Positions 1 through 11,067 of a DNA stretch of 64,000 nt are shown piece after piece. Position numbers and translations under genes: made by a program. This DNA comes from Rhynchopus sp. YZ270_cl-10. Its lineage: Eukaryota; Euglenozoa; Diplonemea; Diplonemida; Diplonemidae. A model generated the notes under the pieces. It was not told where the DNA came from and did not search any database. It saw only the letters and a program-made list of their open reading frames with translations. The stretch's first letter is position 1; each line of letters starts with the position of its first letter. Location: contig OZ037895.1 of NCBI GenBank assembly GCA_964035575.1, positions 1,054,001 through 1,118,000 on the forward strand, in the 5' to 3' direction.

Positions 1-3000
1 CTGTACAACCGCGGGCTGAAGAAGTACGGAGGCGGGAGCGGGTACTGGCGCGACTCGAACATCCCACCGTCGCAGCTGACGGTGACGTCGACGTTGGCGT
101 TCAACTCGTCGCTGCGCTTCATGCAATTCACAACGGCGACGACGCTCGAGACGCTGTACGGGGCCTCGGCGGTGAGTGCGGCGTCTGTGACGGACGCGAC
201 AACGGGGATGGTGTCGCGCACGCCGCTGCTGACGTCTGGGGCGGTGGTTGTGTACGACGTGCAGGTGGCGACGAAGGACAAGCTGCCTGTGCCGTTTGGG
301 TCGTTCCCGCTGGTGGTGAAGCGGTGTGCGCAGGCGACGGCGTTCGCAGGGCTCGAGTGTGTGGCGGCATCGCAGGTGGATCCGAGTGTGTCGCCGGGCC
401 CGTTCACGGTGTGGGCGATTGGGGGCGCGTGCAAGCAGGCGAATGCCACGCAGTATGGGTGGGAGCGGAACGGCCTGCGCCAGTTCACCCAGTCTGGGCA
501 GGTGCGTCTGTCGCTGCAGTACCGGTCTGCGTGCCCGGCGGGGGAGTTCGGGTGCGGGGTGCGGTTTGAGGCAACGACGCAGAGCGGGGTGCAGCTGCTG
601 TCGCCTGCGCAGTGGGTGAACGTGGCGGCCAAGGCACCGAACGGTGTGGCGCTGGACGGGAACGAGCCGAACACCGCGTTCAAGGGGACGGCGATGAAGA
701 CGACCGGGTGTGCCACGACGGGGGTGACAACGTGCTACCTGAAGAAGTGCGTGCACGGACTGCCGTGCACGCTGAGCCTGCAGGCACGCCGGGACGGGCC
801 GAGCGAGTTTGCGGCGAACGGGACGGTGCAGGTGCTGTACGCGCAGGACGACTACGGCGCGAACTACTCTGCGTCTGCTGCACCGCCGCAGGTGGCAACG
901 GCCCTCGGATCGACGGTGGGGTCGCAGCCGCTTCTCCCGGCGGAGGTGTGGGGGCTTGGCGGGACGGCGTCGTACACCTTCACGCCGAAGCTGAAGGACG
1001 GAGCGCTGGCATCGACGACGGTGTACCTGAACGTGACGTACCAGGGGGTGACGACGGGCGGGGCGGTGCACCTGTCGTGGACGCGCTTTGTGGTCGAGGT
1101 GTCGCGTGCGGTGCTGGCGGCAGTGGACCCTGTGCGTGTGGACCCGTGGGACGTGGCGGGCGGGCTTGCGGCGACGCGCTCGCCGTCGCCTGCGTTTATC
1201 GGGACCATGACGGCGGCGACGGCGTCTGTGGCGGGGAGCATCACTGCCGTGTCCGGGTCGTACCTCGAGGCCCTTGTGCCGTACCAGTTGATGTACGTGC
1301 CACGTGACGCGTCGCTGAAGGCACTGCCAAAGGTGTGGGGTGCGCTGTCCGGATGGAAGGTGACGGCGACGGTCGGGACGGCAACGACAGACAACATGGT
1401 GCTGTACAGCAGGTACCCGGACGAGACCTTTGTGACGGCCCCGCAGATCCTGTCGAAGGCGGCGCTTATGGAGACCATCGGGAACGCGTTCTCGTTTGCC
1501 TTCGTGTTCCGCGTGTACGTTGTGGACAACGCGTGCTCGCGGTTCTCGTCGGCGGGCGGGTGCACGCTTGTCTTCACCTTCTCGGACGGGACGAACACTG
1601 TGAAGGCGAACGTGGTGACGCCTGTGCGCGTGCCCGCAAGCACCGTCGAGGTGACGCCTGCAGCGGCCTCCGGGACTGTGCGCGAGGGGATCTCAGTGGT
1701 GGTGCGGCCCGGGTCTTACATTGCGGCGCCGAGCACAGGGGCACAGACCTTCGTGTACGACGACTTCCACTACGGGGAGGTGTTTGCGCTGCTGGACGGG
1801 CCTGGTCCGACTGACGGGGCATCGAACCGGGACAAGCTGCGCATGACACCGGACGCAACGAACTGGGTGGCGGGGCAGTGTGCGTACAGCAGCCCGAGCG
1901 GGAAGGGGTGTCTTGTGGAGAAGTACCCGACGAAGACGCTGGCGGCGGCTGCGTCTGTGGCCGGGGCGACAGGCTCGTGGGGTGCACAGTGGACGATGCG
2001 CCCGCATGTGCCGTGCAACCGGTGTGCGTTCACGTTCCACACAACCTGGGGCGCAGGGCCGGACTCGTCTGAGTACGCGGCGGACGGGACGCAGCGCGGG
2101 ACAACGACGCTGACGTGGACGGAGGAGGCTGTGACACTCGAGTGCTCGTCGGCGGCGGTGCAGATCACGACCGGGGCGGTGATGTCAGACGAGTTTGCGC
2201 TGACGGTGTCGGCGGGGGTAACCGGGATGACTGGGACGAACGCGGTGTACCCGCGCTGGTGGGTGATGACGAACTCGAACACGTCTGTGACGCCTGCGGG
2301 GGTGTACCCGCTGTACAAGGTCGGGGAGACGAAGACGGCGTGGTGGTCGCAGATGGGTGCCCGCGCGAACATGGGGACGGCAGTCGCGAACTTCAGCCGC
2401 CTGTACTTCGACAACACGACGGTGCCTGCACTCGGGGCGACGGCGGACGTGAAGGTTGTGTTCAGCGCAGTCGGGATCCGGTACGCGAGCGGGGCGCAGG
2501 CGGCGGCTGGGTCGCGCCCGACGGGGACGTCGGCGTACACGTGCACGTCTGCGGTGACGCTGTCGCAGCGTGAGGCGGCGGTGGCGGCGGCAGTGACAAC
2601 AACGACGTCGATCCAGCTTGTGTCTGTCGGGGGCGGGGTGACGTCGCTGTGCGCGTCGTCTGCGACGGGTGTGTGCACGGAATACACGGCCACTGTGAGC
2701 GAGTTCGGGGCGGGTATCACTGTGGACGTGAAGTTTGTGAACACGTCCTCGACGGGGACGGTTGTAGACGACACGTCGTCGCGCAACGTGACGGTGGCGC
2801 AGGCGGGTGGGGCCGGGTCGAGCCCGTCGGGGGCACCTGCGTGGACGTACGGTACGGAGGTGTGGACGAGTGGGACGATTGTGCTCGACTCTGCGTACAA
2901 CCCGTCGTCGCTGGAGACGATTGGGACGAACACGTACACGTACGGGAACCTGACGGTGGTGGCGACGCGGACGCAGCCGGACGCAGCGGTGCTGGCAGTG

Positions 3001-6000
3001 GCGCCGCAGGGTGCCGGGTCGGTGACGCTCAAGTACTCCGGGACCGGGGCGCCTGCACGCAAGGCGATGTTCAAGGTGTGCGAGGCGGCGTGGGACGGGT
3101 CTGCGGAGGTGATGTCGACAGTGGCGAACCGGTGTGTGACAATCAGCCTGTGGATCACGCCGACGACGCAGACACGCGCCACGGTGTACGCGGTGGAGCC
3201 GGCGTCGCAGAGCTTCGTGCACGGGACGACGTCGGCGTGCGGGGCGGCGACGACAGCGACGTTCACGGTGGCGTCGTACTTCACCGTAGGGACAAGCACG
3301 ACGCTGCGGTACTGGGCGTACGACAGCCAGCTCGGGTACACGCTCACGGCAGGGACGCAGTACCTGCTTGAGTCTGGGGCGACGACGGCAGCGGCGTCGC
3401 TGATGAAGAACAACTCGGTGACACGCGGGGCGGCCATCACGCACACAGTCGCGACGACTGGCCTGAAGGTGTCCTTCACGTTCTACGGGCGCGACAAGGT
3501 GACGACAAACACAACGGCGAGTGTGGCGGGGGCGGTGCAGTCGGACGTCGGGGGGACGATCACCGCAGTCGCGACAACGGCGCAGTACATGTGGGTGTCG
3601 GCGACGGAGACGCTGTCGAAGTGGGAGGTGAACACAACAGTGAGCGTGGACGACGAGTGCCCGACGAAGCGCCGCCTGCAGACGTCGACAAGCAACTACA
3701 GGACGTACGGAACGGGTGTGCCCGGGGCGGGGTGGAGCTACGCGTCTGGGGGCGCTGTGGCGGGACTGCCGTTCCCGATCCAGACGGTGGTGCGGACGAC
3801 GAGCGGGGCGCGTGCGTGGTCGTTCACAAAGGACATCCTGGTGCGTGTGGCGAAGCGGAGCTGGACCGGCTGCAACGACGGAGGGACGCTGAAGGTGTAC
3901 GACCTGGCAGGTTCGCTTGCGAGTGAGACGACGCGCCTGGTGGAGGGGACGGTGAAGACGACGACGTGGGTTGAGTCTGCGACGGCCGCCGTGTCGACAC
4001 GCGGGGGTGTGGCGGTGCCGTGGAGCGTGCTGTCGACGGAGTGCGAGGCGTGCACGCTGCAGCTCGACCTGTGCTACGGGGGCAAGACTGCGGCGACGTG
4101 TCTGGACGGGCTTGGTGTGGGGTCGACGGACCCGTCGGACGCACTCCCGATCTTTGCGGACCGGAGCAAGTTGTCGAAGCCGTTCTCGGTCAAGGCGCCG
4201 CGCATGGACGTCATGGAGGTGTACGACCAGACGCTGCCGGACTCGACGTCGGCGATCCGTGTGGGTGACATGTTTGCCGTCAAGGTGGAGAACGTGCAGC
4301 GCTTTGCCGGGGTGTGGGCGATGAACGAGCCTTCCACCTCGGGGTGGACGCGCGAGGTGTGGGTGCGGTCTGTGTGGATGGGTGAGAGCGGGGCGACGCT
4401 GGCACAGATGCGCTACGGAAACGGCGGGTTCGTGCACGACGGTGCTGCGCGTGCTGCGGCTGCTGGGGGGTCTGCGCCGCCGTCGGGCTGCAACGCAGCA
4501 GTGTCGGCAGCGGAGTTTGCGGCCGCTGCGGACCGTGTGACGCTGTCGGGGGCGTCGAGCGGGAGCCTGAACTTCTTCTTCGCACGTCCGTGCGGACGTT
4601 GCCAGGTGTGGCTTGACTACAGGCTGACGCCACCAGCAGCGCTGGTCGGACGCCACATGGCTGTGCGCAGCTCGTTCCCACTGCGGGCGTACACGGCAGC
4701 AGTAGCGGTGCCGGGGTCAGCGCTTGTGTACACGGTGCAGACGTGCGGGATGGCGTGGCTGCTCGGGGGCGTGCCGCTGACGGCCGTGCGCAGGCGCAAG
4801 CCGTTCTCTGTGGGCGCGGTGCGTGTGGACGCGCACAACATCCCTGCGTGGGAGGGGACAACATCGGCAGCGTTTGCGCGCCAGGGTGGGGCCGGGAACG
4901 GTGCTGGTGTGGCGGCGGTTGTGACCTCGCCTGTGTCGAGCCCTGGGGGCAGCAGTGTGAACGCTGTGGGCGGGAGTGCGACGGTGCGTGCCTTCTTCCT
5001 GCGTGCCTGCTACCAGTGCAGCGTGTCCTTTGCCGGGAAGGCGTCGCCGCTGACGGTGCTGACGGACGCGACACAGATCATTGCGGTACCGGCGTTCCAC
5101 TACGAGAAGTACATGCTGCGCAAGATGACGGCTGCGGGGGCGAAGGCGTCGTGGATGTTCGACGTGTACGCTGCGGACGACCTTGGGGACAGGGCGTACG
5201 CTGTGGGTGGGCCGCCGACGGAGTACGCGCTGCAGCGCATGTACCAGACACGTGCGGCGAACCACCGTGCGGCGGCGTCGATGTCTGCGTCCGGGAAGCT
5301 GCCGTCGGACCCGACTGCGCTGCTGAACGGGAGTGCGGTGACGGTGACGTACGGGAGCACAAGCGGGCTGCGCCTGACGGAGGGTACAAAGGTGTACAAC
5401 GGGATCCCGATGCCTGTGGTCGAGAAGACGACGCCCGTCGGGGCTGCCGGGCAGGCGACTGTCGAGGTGTCCAAGGCGGCGATGCAGCTGTCGCTGTCGT
5501 TTGTGGTGACGGGTGCGGCCGGGGTGCCGACAGGGTTCTTCGGGGAGAAGAAGGCGCCGATGGTGCACTTCTCTGTGGAGGCGGGGGCGATGGCGGTGGA
5601 CACCCTCCCGTCGGCGTCGTCGTCGTCGCGCTCGTCGGCAGGCGGGGCTGCGTGCACGGCGGACCGCGTTGTGGGTGAGGGCTACTGCACGTTCAATGCG
5701 TACGCAATTGGGCAGGCACCGGGGGCACAGACGGCCTCGGACAAGTGGTACGTGTCGGCCGTGCGCGGTGTGTCGACGGCAACGGTGACGTGCGGCTCGT
5801 GCGGGACAGCGTGGGTGTCGCCGAACGCGACCTACATGGGCGGTGTGGCGACCTTCAAGCTTGGGCTGACCGGGCTCACGGCAGGGACGACGGCTGCGTG
5901 CTCATGCGACGTGGTGGTGACGTCGCCTGCATCGCTTGTGAACGGGACGAGCCAGACCTTCAAGGTTGCGTACACGGACACGTCGCTTGCGGACTGGAAG

Positions 6001-8952
6001 TGGGCGTCGTCGCAGACGCTCGAAGTACCAGCCACGACAACGGGCAAGGCGTACAGTGTGTACAACCGCACCGTGCACGTCGGGCTTGCTGCGTGGGACA
6101 CGACTGGGAAGTTCCGCGGGATTGGCGGTGTGTCCTGGGCGGCGGGTGCGTCTGTGACAGCAGTGCCGACGGAGATGGTGCCCGAGGGGTGCTTCGCGTG
6201 TGCGAGTGGGACAACAACGTGTGCGATTGCGAACACGATGGACCCGAAGACTGGAGCTGCCGGCACCGGCGACGCGATTGAGATTGCAGGTGTGTTTGCG
6301 GCTGTCGGGACGTGCCAGCTCAAGGCGGGTGCCTTCACCGGGTTCCCGACAGGGACCACAGCGCCGACGACGGCAGTGACGTTCACGGTCGAGGCGCCGG
6401 TCGGGCTGATGATTGCGGGTGCGCCGAACGAGGGGAGCGTGCTGTCGCGACCGAACTTCACGCGCCTGTGGGGACGCACGCTCTCGGGTGCGCCTGCGGC
6501 AGTGACCGGGGTTGGGAGCAGCCTGTCGTTCCAGGTGGTGGACGCGAAGGGGATGCCTGTTGTGGGGGACAACCACATGCAGTTCACGCTGACAGGGACG
6601 CAGAAGTCGAACACGTCGACCACGACGGTGACATGGACGGGCGTCGCACGCCGCGGTGTGGGCACGTTCCAGATCCGGTCGAACCAGACGACGCGCACGG
6701 CTGCGTGTGAGGCTTGGCGGCCGCAGATTGCTGCAGACCACGAGGCGACAGCACAGCAGGTGGCCGTATCGGGGATGCCGGCGTGCGAGCACGTGCCGTG
6801 GTTCTTCACCGTGCAGGCTGTGGCGCCCATGACAACGTCGGGCCCGACGCCGTTTGCCGCGATTGCGGATGTGGGCCCACTGCACTTTGTGAGGCGTGCT
6901 GTGCGTCTTGCGGCGTTTGCGCGCATCGGTGTGCCGTGTGTGCCTCCGATGGACATGACGGGTGTGAACAGCTCGAACGCGAACAGCAACAGCACAAACA
7001 GCTCGAAGGTGTGGAAGCCGATGAAGCCGATCTGCCCCACACCGCCGGCAGGACTGCCCACAGCCCACCTGATGCTTGTGAAGCAGGTGATGAAGGGATG
7101 GGTGCCGCTCGGCCTTGGCGGGATGGGGGCAAAGAACGGGCGGGACAGCCACATGGGCCGGCCGTGGAGCAAGCCGCACCCTGCGACGTGGGGCCGCGGC
7201 TACAACTTCACGATGAAGGTGGTGGCACTTGGGCTGGACGGGATCCAGGTGAAGCACCCCGAGGACAAGGGGAGTGCAGCACCCGTGCAGCTGCGCCCGC
7301 TGGCCGTGCCCTGCAGCAACGTGGACAAGTCGAAGTCAGGGAAGTGGGTGCTTGACACGTGCGTGGACGGGAAGGGGACGTCGGGGGCGTGTGGCTGGGG
7401 GAAGAAGATTGCGTCGCTGCCAAAGTGCATGCCGAAGGAGTCGTCTGGGTGGAACGTGCCGGCGTTCTCGTTCAAGTTGAAGGGCGGAGAGGCTACCTTC
7501 AAGGACATCTCGTACGGGAAGATGGCGGGGTGGAAGCAGTCTGGGCTGACGCGGTTCTACCTGTCGACAACGCAGCTGAACTACAAGTACGGGAAGGGGG
7601 ACGTGAGCACGAACCCTGCGGCCACGTTTGCGAAGCCCGACGACACCTTCCTGTTTGAGGTCAACATGCAGGATGCGGCGGCACTGCGCCCGGGCGGGAA
7701 CCACTGGATGTGCTCTGGGACGGCGTGCAAGTCGACGACGTACTACCCCGAGCCTGGGAAGCCGTTTGCGCTGATGCTGAGTGTGGTGGACGTGATGGGG
7801 GACGCAGTGCGCTCGGACTCGAACTCGAGTGTCAAGGTGAGCGGGGTGTGCCTCGACAAGGTGCACAACTCGTACTTTGCGCACGCGAAGCCGAATGCGC
7901 TGGACTTCATCAACAAGCCGACGTACTCGTTCCAGGGTGGGTGGACGCAGCTGACACAGCTGTACGTGACGGAGCCGTGTGCACAGATGCAGCTCACTGT
8001 TGTGTGCACAAGCGGGGCGTCGGACCAGATGAAGCTGTGCACCGGGAACATGGTGACGCTGGAGTTCCCGGTCGACTACCCTGCGTCGTCAGGCAACATG
8101 ACACGCGCACCGACGCCGCCGCCGGAGGTGATCACGCTGTCCGGGCTGTCGCTTGCGGCGTTCGACACCGAGGCGCTGGCGATGCCGTTTGTGAACAACG
8201 TGCGCAAGGGGGACGCCGAGATCCAGATGCTGAAGCTGCTGAAGAAGGGGAACCCCGTCATCAAGGCAGCCTTCCTGAAGTGGGTGTGTGCGAAGCTTGG
8301 CGGTGGCGGCATCACCGCTGCTGACAAGATCTCTGGCAGGTGCGTCGACAAGACGATCACAGCTGCGCCGCCAACACTCCCGCCAACAGCGGCGCCGTGC
8401 AACATTACGGCAGACCCGAACTGCACCGGCATTGCGACTGTTGCGGGTGGAGCAGGCGCGGCTGCGTACCGCTCCTTCTTTGCGCTTGCGACCACAGTCG
8501 ACGTTGTCACGGAGTTTGAGATTGAGACGGCTGTCACGGTCGACGCGGCTGCAGTCTCCACTGCAGTCAAGGACGCCATTGTTGCCGACTTGGCCGACCC
8601 GAACAGTATCCTGAAGCAGTCCCCCACACCGGGCGTCACCTCCCCCTTCGCCACTGCGTCCACATCGAACATGCAGGTTGGTGTGGCGAACACACCCGTG
8701 CCGCCACCCCCACCAACACCTGCACCACCAACAAACACACCACCCACAACATCGCAGCCCACAAGCATGTCACCACCGACACCGCAGCCACCGGTTGTGC
8801 CAACTGCACCCCCGACAGCCGCACCACCAACAAGCGTCCCGCCAGTCACCTTCGACCCCAACATTATCCCCATCCCTACTTCCGGCGGTGTCTTGGTGCC
8901 CACCCTGTGGGTCACACTGTGTGTGGCTGTGCTGGCGCTGTTTGCACTGTAG
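1..8952 (+). CDS. Giant secreted/surface protein, 5'-partial
   Basis: The reading frame is open from the first base of the window to a TAG at 8950-8952, giving at least 2,983 residues. No start is visible: the GTG at base 82 is just an internal valine codon, so the gene begins to the left. The protein is rich in Thr, Ser, Gly, Ala and Val and has many N-glycosylation sequons, including an Asn/Ser cluster near residue 2325. A spaced Cys-pair motif (C-x2-4-C followed by alternating hydrophobic residues, e.g. PCNRCAFTF, RPCGRCQVWL, RACYQCSVSF) recurs at roughly residues 178, 255, 520, 672, 1347, 1531, 1669, 1931 and 2065, suggesting diverged beta-sandwich repeats. Near the end come a Pro/Thr-rich stalk (about 2899-2955) and a hydrophobic tail of about 20 residues that ends the chain with no cytoplasmic residues. 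That fits a GPI-anchor signal or a terminal membrane anchor. I recognise no family; the cell-surface role is inferred from architecture. Confidence 0.85.
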   Translation: MYNRGLKKYGGGSGYWRDSNIPPSQLTVTSTLAFNSSLRFMQFTTATTLETLYGASAVSAASVTDATTGMVSRTPLLTSGAVVVYDVQVATKDKLPVPFGSFPLVVKRCAQATAFAGLECVAASQVDPSVSPGPFTVWAIGGACKQANATQYGWERNGLRQFTQSGQVRLSLQYRSACPAGEFGCGVRFEATTQSGVQLLSPAQWVNVAAKAPNGVALDGNEPNTAFKGTAMKTTGCATTGVTTCYLKKCVHGLPCTLSLQARRDGPSEFAANGTVQVLYAQDDYGANYSASAAPPQVATALGSTVGSQPLLPAEVWGLGGTASYTFTPKLKDGALASTTVYLNVTYQGVTTGGAVHLSWTRFVVEVSRAVLAAVDPVRVDPWDVAGGLAATRSPSPAFIGTMTAATASVAGSITAVSGSYLEALVPYQLMYVPRDASLKALPKVWGALSGWKVTATVGTATTDNMVLYSRYPDETFVTAPQILSKAALMETIGNAFSFAFVFRVYVVDNACSRFSSAGGCTLVFTFSDGTNTVKANVVTPVRVPASTVEVTPAAASGTVREGISVVVRPGSYIAAPSTGAQTFVYDDFHYGEVFALLDGPGPTDGASNRDKLRMTPDATNWVAGQCAYSSPSGKGCLVEKYPTKTLAAAASVAGATGSWGAQWTMRPHVPCNRCAFTFHTTWGAGPDSSEYAADGTQRGTTTLTWTEEAVTLECSSAAVQITTGAVMSDEFALTVSAGVTGMTGTNAVYPRWWVMTNSNTSVTPAGVYPLYKVGETKTAWWSQMGARANMGTAVANFSRLYFDNTTVPALGATADVKVVFSAVGIRYASGAQAAAGSRPTGTSAYTCTSAVTLSQREAAVAAAVTTTTSIQLVSVGGGVTSLCASSATGVCTEYTATVSEFGAGITVDVKFVNTSSTGTVVDDTSSRNVTVAQAGGAGSSPSGAPAWTYGTEVWTSGTIVLDSAYNPSSLETIGTNTYTYGNLTVVATRTQPDAAVLAVAPQGAGSVTLKYSGTGAPARKAMFKVCEAAWDGSAEVMSTVANRCVTISLWITPTTQTRATVYAVEPASQSFVHGTTSACGAATTATFTVASYFTVGTSTTLRYWAYDSQLGYTLTAGTQYLLESGATTAAASLMKNNSVTRGAAITHTVATTGLKVSFTFYGRDKVTTNTTASVAGAVQSDVGGTITAVATTAQYMWVSATETLSKWEVNTTVSVDDECPTKRRLQTSTSNYRTYGTGVPGAGWSYASGGAVAGLPFPIQTVVRTTSGARAWSFTKDILVRVAKRSWTGCNDGGTLKVYDLAGSLASETTRLVEGTVKTTTWVESATAAVSTRGGVAVPWSVLSTECEACTLQLDLCYGGKTAATCLDGLGVGSTDPSDALPIFADRSKLSKPFSVKAPRMDVMEVYDQTLPDSTSAIRVGDMFAVKVENVQRFAGVWAMNEPSTSGWTREVWVRSVWMGESGATLAQMRYGNGGFVHDGAARAAAAGGSAPPSGCNAAVSAAEFAAAADRVTLSGASSGSLNFFFARPCGRCQVWLDYRLTPPAALVGRHMAVRSSFPLRAYTAAVAVPGSALVYTVQTCGMAWLLGGVPLTAVRRRKPFSVGAVRVDAHNIPAWEGTTSAAFARQGGAGNGAGVAAVVTSPVSSPGGSSVNAVGGSATVRAFFLRACYQCSVSFAGKASPLTVLTDATQIIAVPAFHYEKYMLRKMTAAGAKASWMFDVYAADDLGDRAYAVGGPPTEYALQRMYQTRAANHRAAASMSASGKLPSDPTALLNGSAVTVTYGSTSGLRLTEGTKVYNGIPMPVVEKTTPVGAAGQATVEVSKAAMQLSLSFVVTGAAGVPTGFFGEKKAPMVHFSVEAGAMAVDTLPSASSSSRSSAGGAACTADRVVGEGYCTFNAYAIGQAPGAQTASDKWYVSAVRGVSTATVTCGSCGTAWVSPNATYMGGVATFKLGLTGLTAGTTAACSCDVVVTSPASLVNGTSQTFKVAYTDTSLADWKWASSQTLEVPATTTGKAYSVYNRTVHVGLAAWDTTGKFRGIGGVSWAAGASVTAVPTEMVPEGCFACASGTTTCAIANTMDPKTGAAGTGDAIEIAGVFAAVGTCQLKAGAFTGFPTGTTAPTTAVTFTVEAPVGLMIAGAPNEGSVLSRPNFTRLWGRTLSGAPAAVTGVGSSLSFQVVDAKGMPVVGDNHMQFTLTGTQKSNTSTTTVTWTGVARRGVGTFQIRSNQTTRTAACEAWRPQIAADHEATAQQVAVSGMPACEHVPWFFTVQAVAPMTTSGPTPFAAIADVGPLHFVRRAVRLAAFARIGVPCVPPMDMTGVNSSNANSNSTNSSKVWKPMKPICPTPPAGLPTAHLMLVKQVMKGWVPLGLGGMGAKNGRDSHMGRPWSKPHPATWGRGYNFTMKVVALGLDGIQVKHPEDKGSAAPVQLRPLAVPCSNVDKSKSGKWVLDTCVDGKGTSGACGWGKKIASLPKCMPKESSGWNVPAFSFKLKGGEATFKDISYGKMAGWKQSGLTRFYLSTTQLNYKYGKGDVSTNPAATFAKPDDTFLFEVNMQDAAALRPGGNHWMCSGTACKSTTYYPEPGKPFALMLSVVDVMGDAVRSDSNSSVKVSGVCLDKVHNSYFAHAKPNALDFINKPTYSFQGGWTQLTQLYVTEPCAQMQLTVVCTSGASDQMKLCTGNMVTLEFPVDYPASSGNMTRAPTPPPEVITLSGLSLAAFDTEALAMPFVNNVRKGDAEIQMLKLLKKGNPVIKAAFLKWVCAKLGGGGITAADKISGRCVDKTITAAPPTLPPTAAPCNITADPNCTGIATVAGGAGAAAYRSFFALATTVDVVTEFEIETAVTVDAAAVSTAVKDAIVADLADPNSILKQSPTPGVTSPFATASTSNMQVGVANTPVPPPPPTPAPPTNTPPTTSQPTSMSPPTPQPPVVPTAPPTAAPPTSVPPVTFDPNIIPIPTSGGVLVPTLWVTLCVAVLALFAL

Positions 8953-9670
8953 AGACAAAGTTGGCAACAACATCACAAAAAAAGCAAAGACAAAAATGAA
9001 ATAATATGGGGAAACCCATTACAAAAAGGAAAGAAAAAAAAATGAAGGCAAAAACAGTGGGAAGGGGAACCACAAGAGAATACAAAATATAACAAAGGTA
9101 CGTTAGCAAAGAAAACAAGAAAACAAAAAGCAAAAGATCTTTTTTAAAAAAAGTTTGTGTGTAGAACCATTCATAGAACCTGTCCCCACAGGTCTTATAC
9201 AAAGCGAGTAACTACAAAAAGTGTGTGGCTTCTGCCACCCCTCTCTCTCCCTCTTTCCCTCTTTCCCTCTTGTCCCCCGGTGTTCCTCCTCCTCCACGTT
9301 TTTTATTTTTAAACTTAAGAGCTGGGGTCCATCCCCAACCGACCCACTTCCCACCTCCACACCCATTTGTTGTTCCCCCTCCCTCCCTCCCTCCCCTTCC
9401 TCCCTTCCTCTCCTTCTTCCTGTTTCTACGTACATGGTTCAAAAACTGTTGTTGAGAAGGACACAAGTGTGCTGCTGTTGAGAAGTGTGTGACTGTTTTC
9501 AGACACGCCCCTTCCAACAGCACAAACCAAGTGTCCAGGTTGAGGGTCTTCATTACACTGAATGTGAAAAGCTTTGTCGAAGTGTGCTGTTGGGTGACTA
9601 ACATACACTGATGCTGTCGCTTCCACATCACAATTTTGTATTTTTCTTTCCAGATTGCAGTCTTTTTTGT
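8953..9670. other. 3' flank of the giant gene, pyrimidine-rich spacer
   Basis: A-rich sequence follows the stop codon (8953-9160). Next comes a long CT-rich block (about 9234-9425, including CCCT tandem runs), then unremarkable sequence up to the foldback at 9671. No gene seen. It probably contains the 3' UTR. Confidence 0.5.
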
Positions 9671-11067
9671 ATATGGGTCAATTTTTTAACCCCCCCCCTC
9701 AAAAGTTCCACGGCCATTTTTTCGGGTTCTACACCGTTTGAGCCCCCACAGGTGTACAGAACCCCCCTGGAATCGGTTTTGAGCGACTTGTGGCGGTGTT
9801 TTGAGGCAAAGTGGCACTTTTTTTGCTATTTTCAGGCTATTTTTGGCCATTTTCAGGCTATTTTGGCCTGTTTTGGCCTATATTCACTGTATGACCGATT
9901 TTTCGGGTTTTATGAGGTTTGAACACCAACAGGTGCCACGAAACACCCCAGTACCGGTTTTGTGGGCCTCCTGTGGGGTTTTGGGGGTGAAATATACCGT
10001 TTACTCTATGTTCTGGGCCATATTGGGGTGTTTTTTGGCCATGTAGGCCTGGTATGTGCCCTACAGTGCATAAGCCAAATTTGGGTGTTTTGAGGGGTAG
10101 AGGGTCATGGTGGTGCGTTCATGACTCGGTGGCGGCGACGCTTATTGCTCGCTGTTCTGGCCCTATTTCCCCAATTTCACCCCTCCCCGACCCTTTTCTG
10201 ATGAAGATCTTTGACGTGCTCGGTCCCGTCGCAAATGTTCTTTGTGAATGTTCTTCATAAAATAGGGGAGCGTCAGGGGGGTCAAAATAGCTATTTTTGA
10301 CCAAAAAAACACGATTTTTTTGACGCCAGGAGGCCTCCTTTGGCCCAAATATACCCCAAAAATGGGCTGTGAACCAATTCCGACCTGTTTCGGACATATT
10401 CGACACTTTTCTTGGTGTTTATCGGTGTTTTTTTGGTCAAAAATAGCTATTTTGACCCCCCTGACGCTCCCCTATTTTATGAAGAACATTCACAAAGAAC
10501 ATTTGCGACGGGACCGAGCACGTCAAAGATCTTCATCAGAAAAGGGTCGGGGAGGGGTGAAATTGGGGAAATAGGGCCAGAACAGCGAGCAATAAGCGTC
10601 GCCGCCACCGAGTCATGAACGCACCACCATGACCCTCTACCCCTCAAAACACCCAAATTTGGCTTATGCACTGTAGGGCACATACCAGGCCTACATGGCC
10701 AAAAAACACCCCAATATGGCCCAGAACATAGAGTAAACGGTATATTTCACCCCCAAAACCCCACAGGAGGCCCACAAAACCGGTACTGGGGTGTTTCGTG
10801 GCACCTGTTGGTGTTCAAACCTCATAAAACCCGAAAAATCGGTCATACAGTGAATATAGGCCAAAACAGGCCAAAATAGCCTGAAAATGGCCAAAAATAG
10901 CCTGAAAATAGCAAAAAAAGTGCCACTTTGCCTCAAAACACCGCCACAAGTCGCTCAAAACCGATTCCAGGGGGGTTCTGTACACCTGTGGGGGCTCAAA
11001 CGGTGTAGAACCCGAAAAAATGGCCGTGGAACTTTTGAGGGGGGGGGGTTAAAAAATTGACCCATAT
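9671..11067. mobile_element. Large foldback element FB1 (642-bp inverted arms)
   Basis: The left arm at 9671-10312 and right arm at 10425-11067 are reverse complements. The spacer is 112 bp (10313-10424). Every stretch I compared matched; the only length difference found is one base in a C/G homopolymer just inside the ends (9 versus 10). The ends read ATATGGGTCAATTTTTTAA and its complement. The arms are of balanced GC, unlike the AT-rich surroundings. Open frames inside the arms occur as exact mirror images and are not genes. No transposase and no clear target-site duplication were found. The near-identity implies recent origin or ongoing gene conversion between arms. A foldback (non-autonomous DNA) transposon is the likeliest identity. 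Confidence 0.8.

Noticed and set aside
2185-4656. Long minus-strand frame (over 800 codons) inside the giant gene, and similar antisense frames at 1770-3479 and 5832-7257
   Set aside because: They are shadows of the strong GC3 codon bias on the opposite strand, with Arg/His- or Val/Ala-rich compositions and no motifs.
9801-10936. Frames of 68-81 codons occurring twice in FB1
   Set aside because: Exact mirror copies in the inverted arms; no coding bias.
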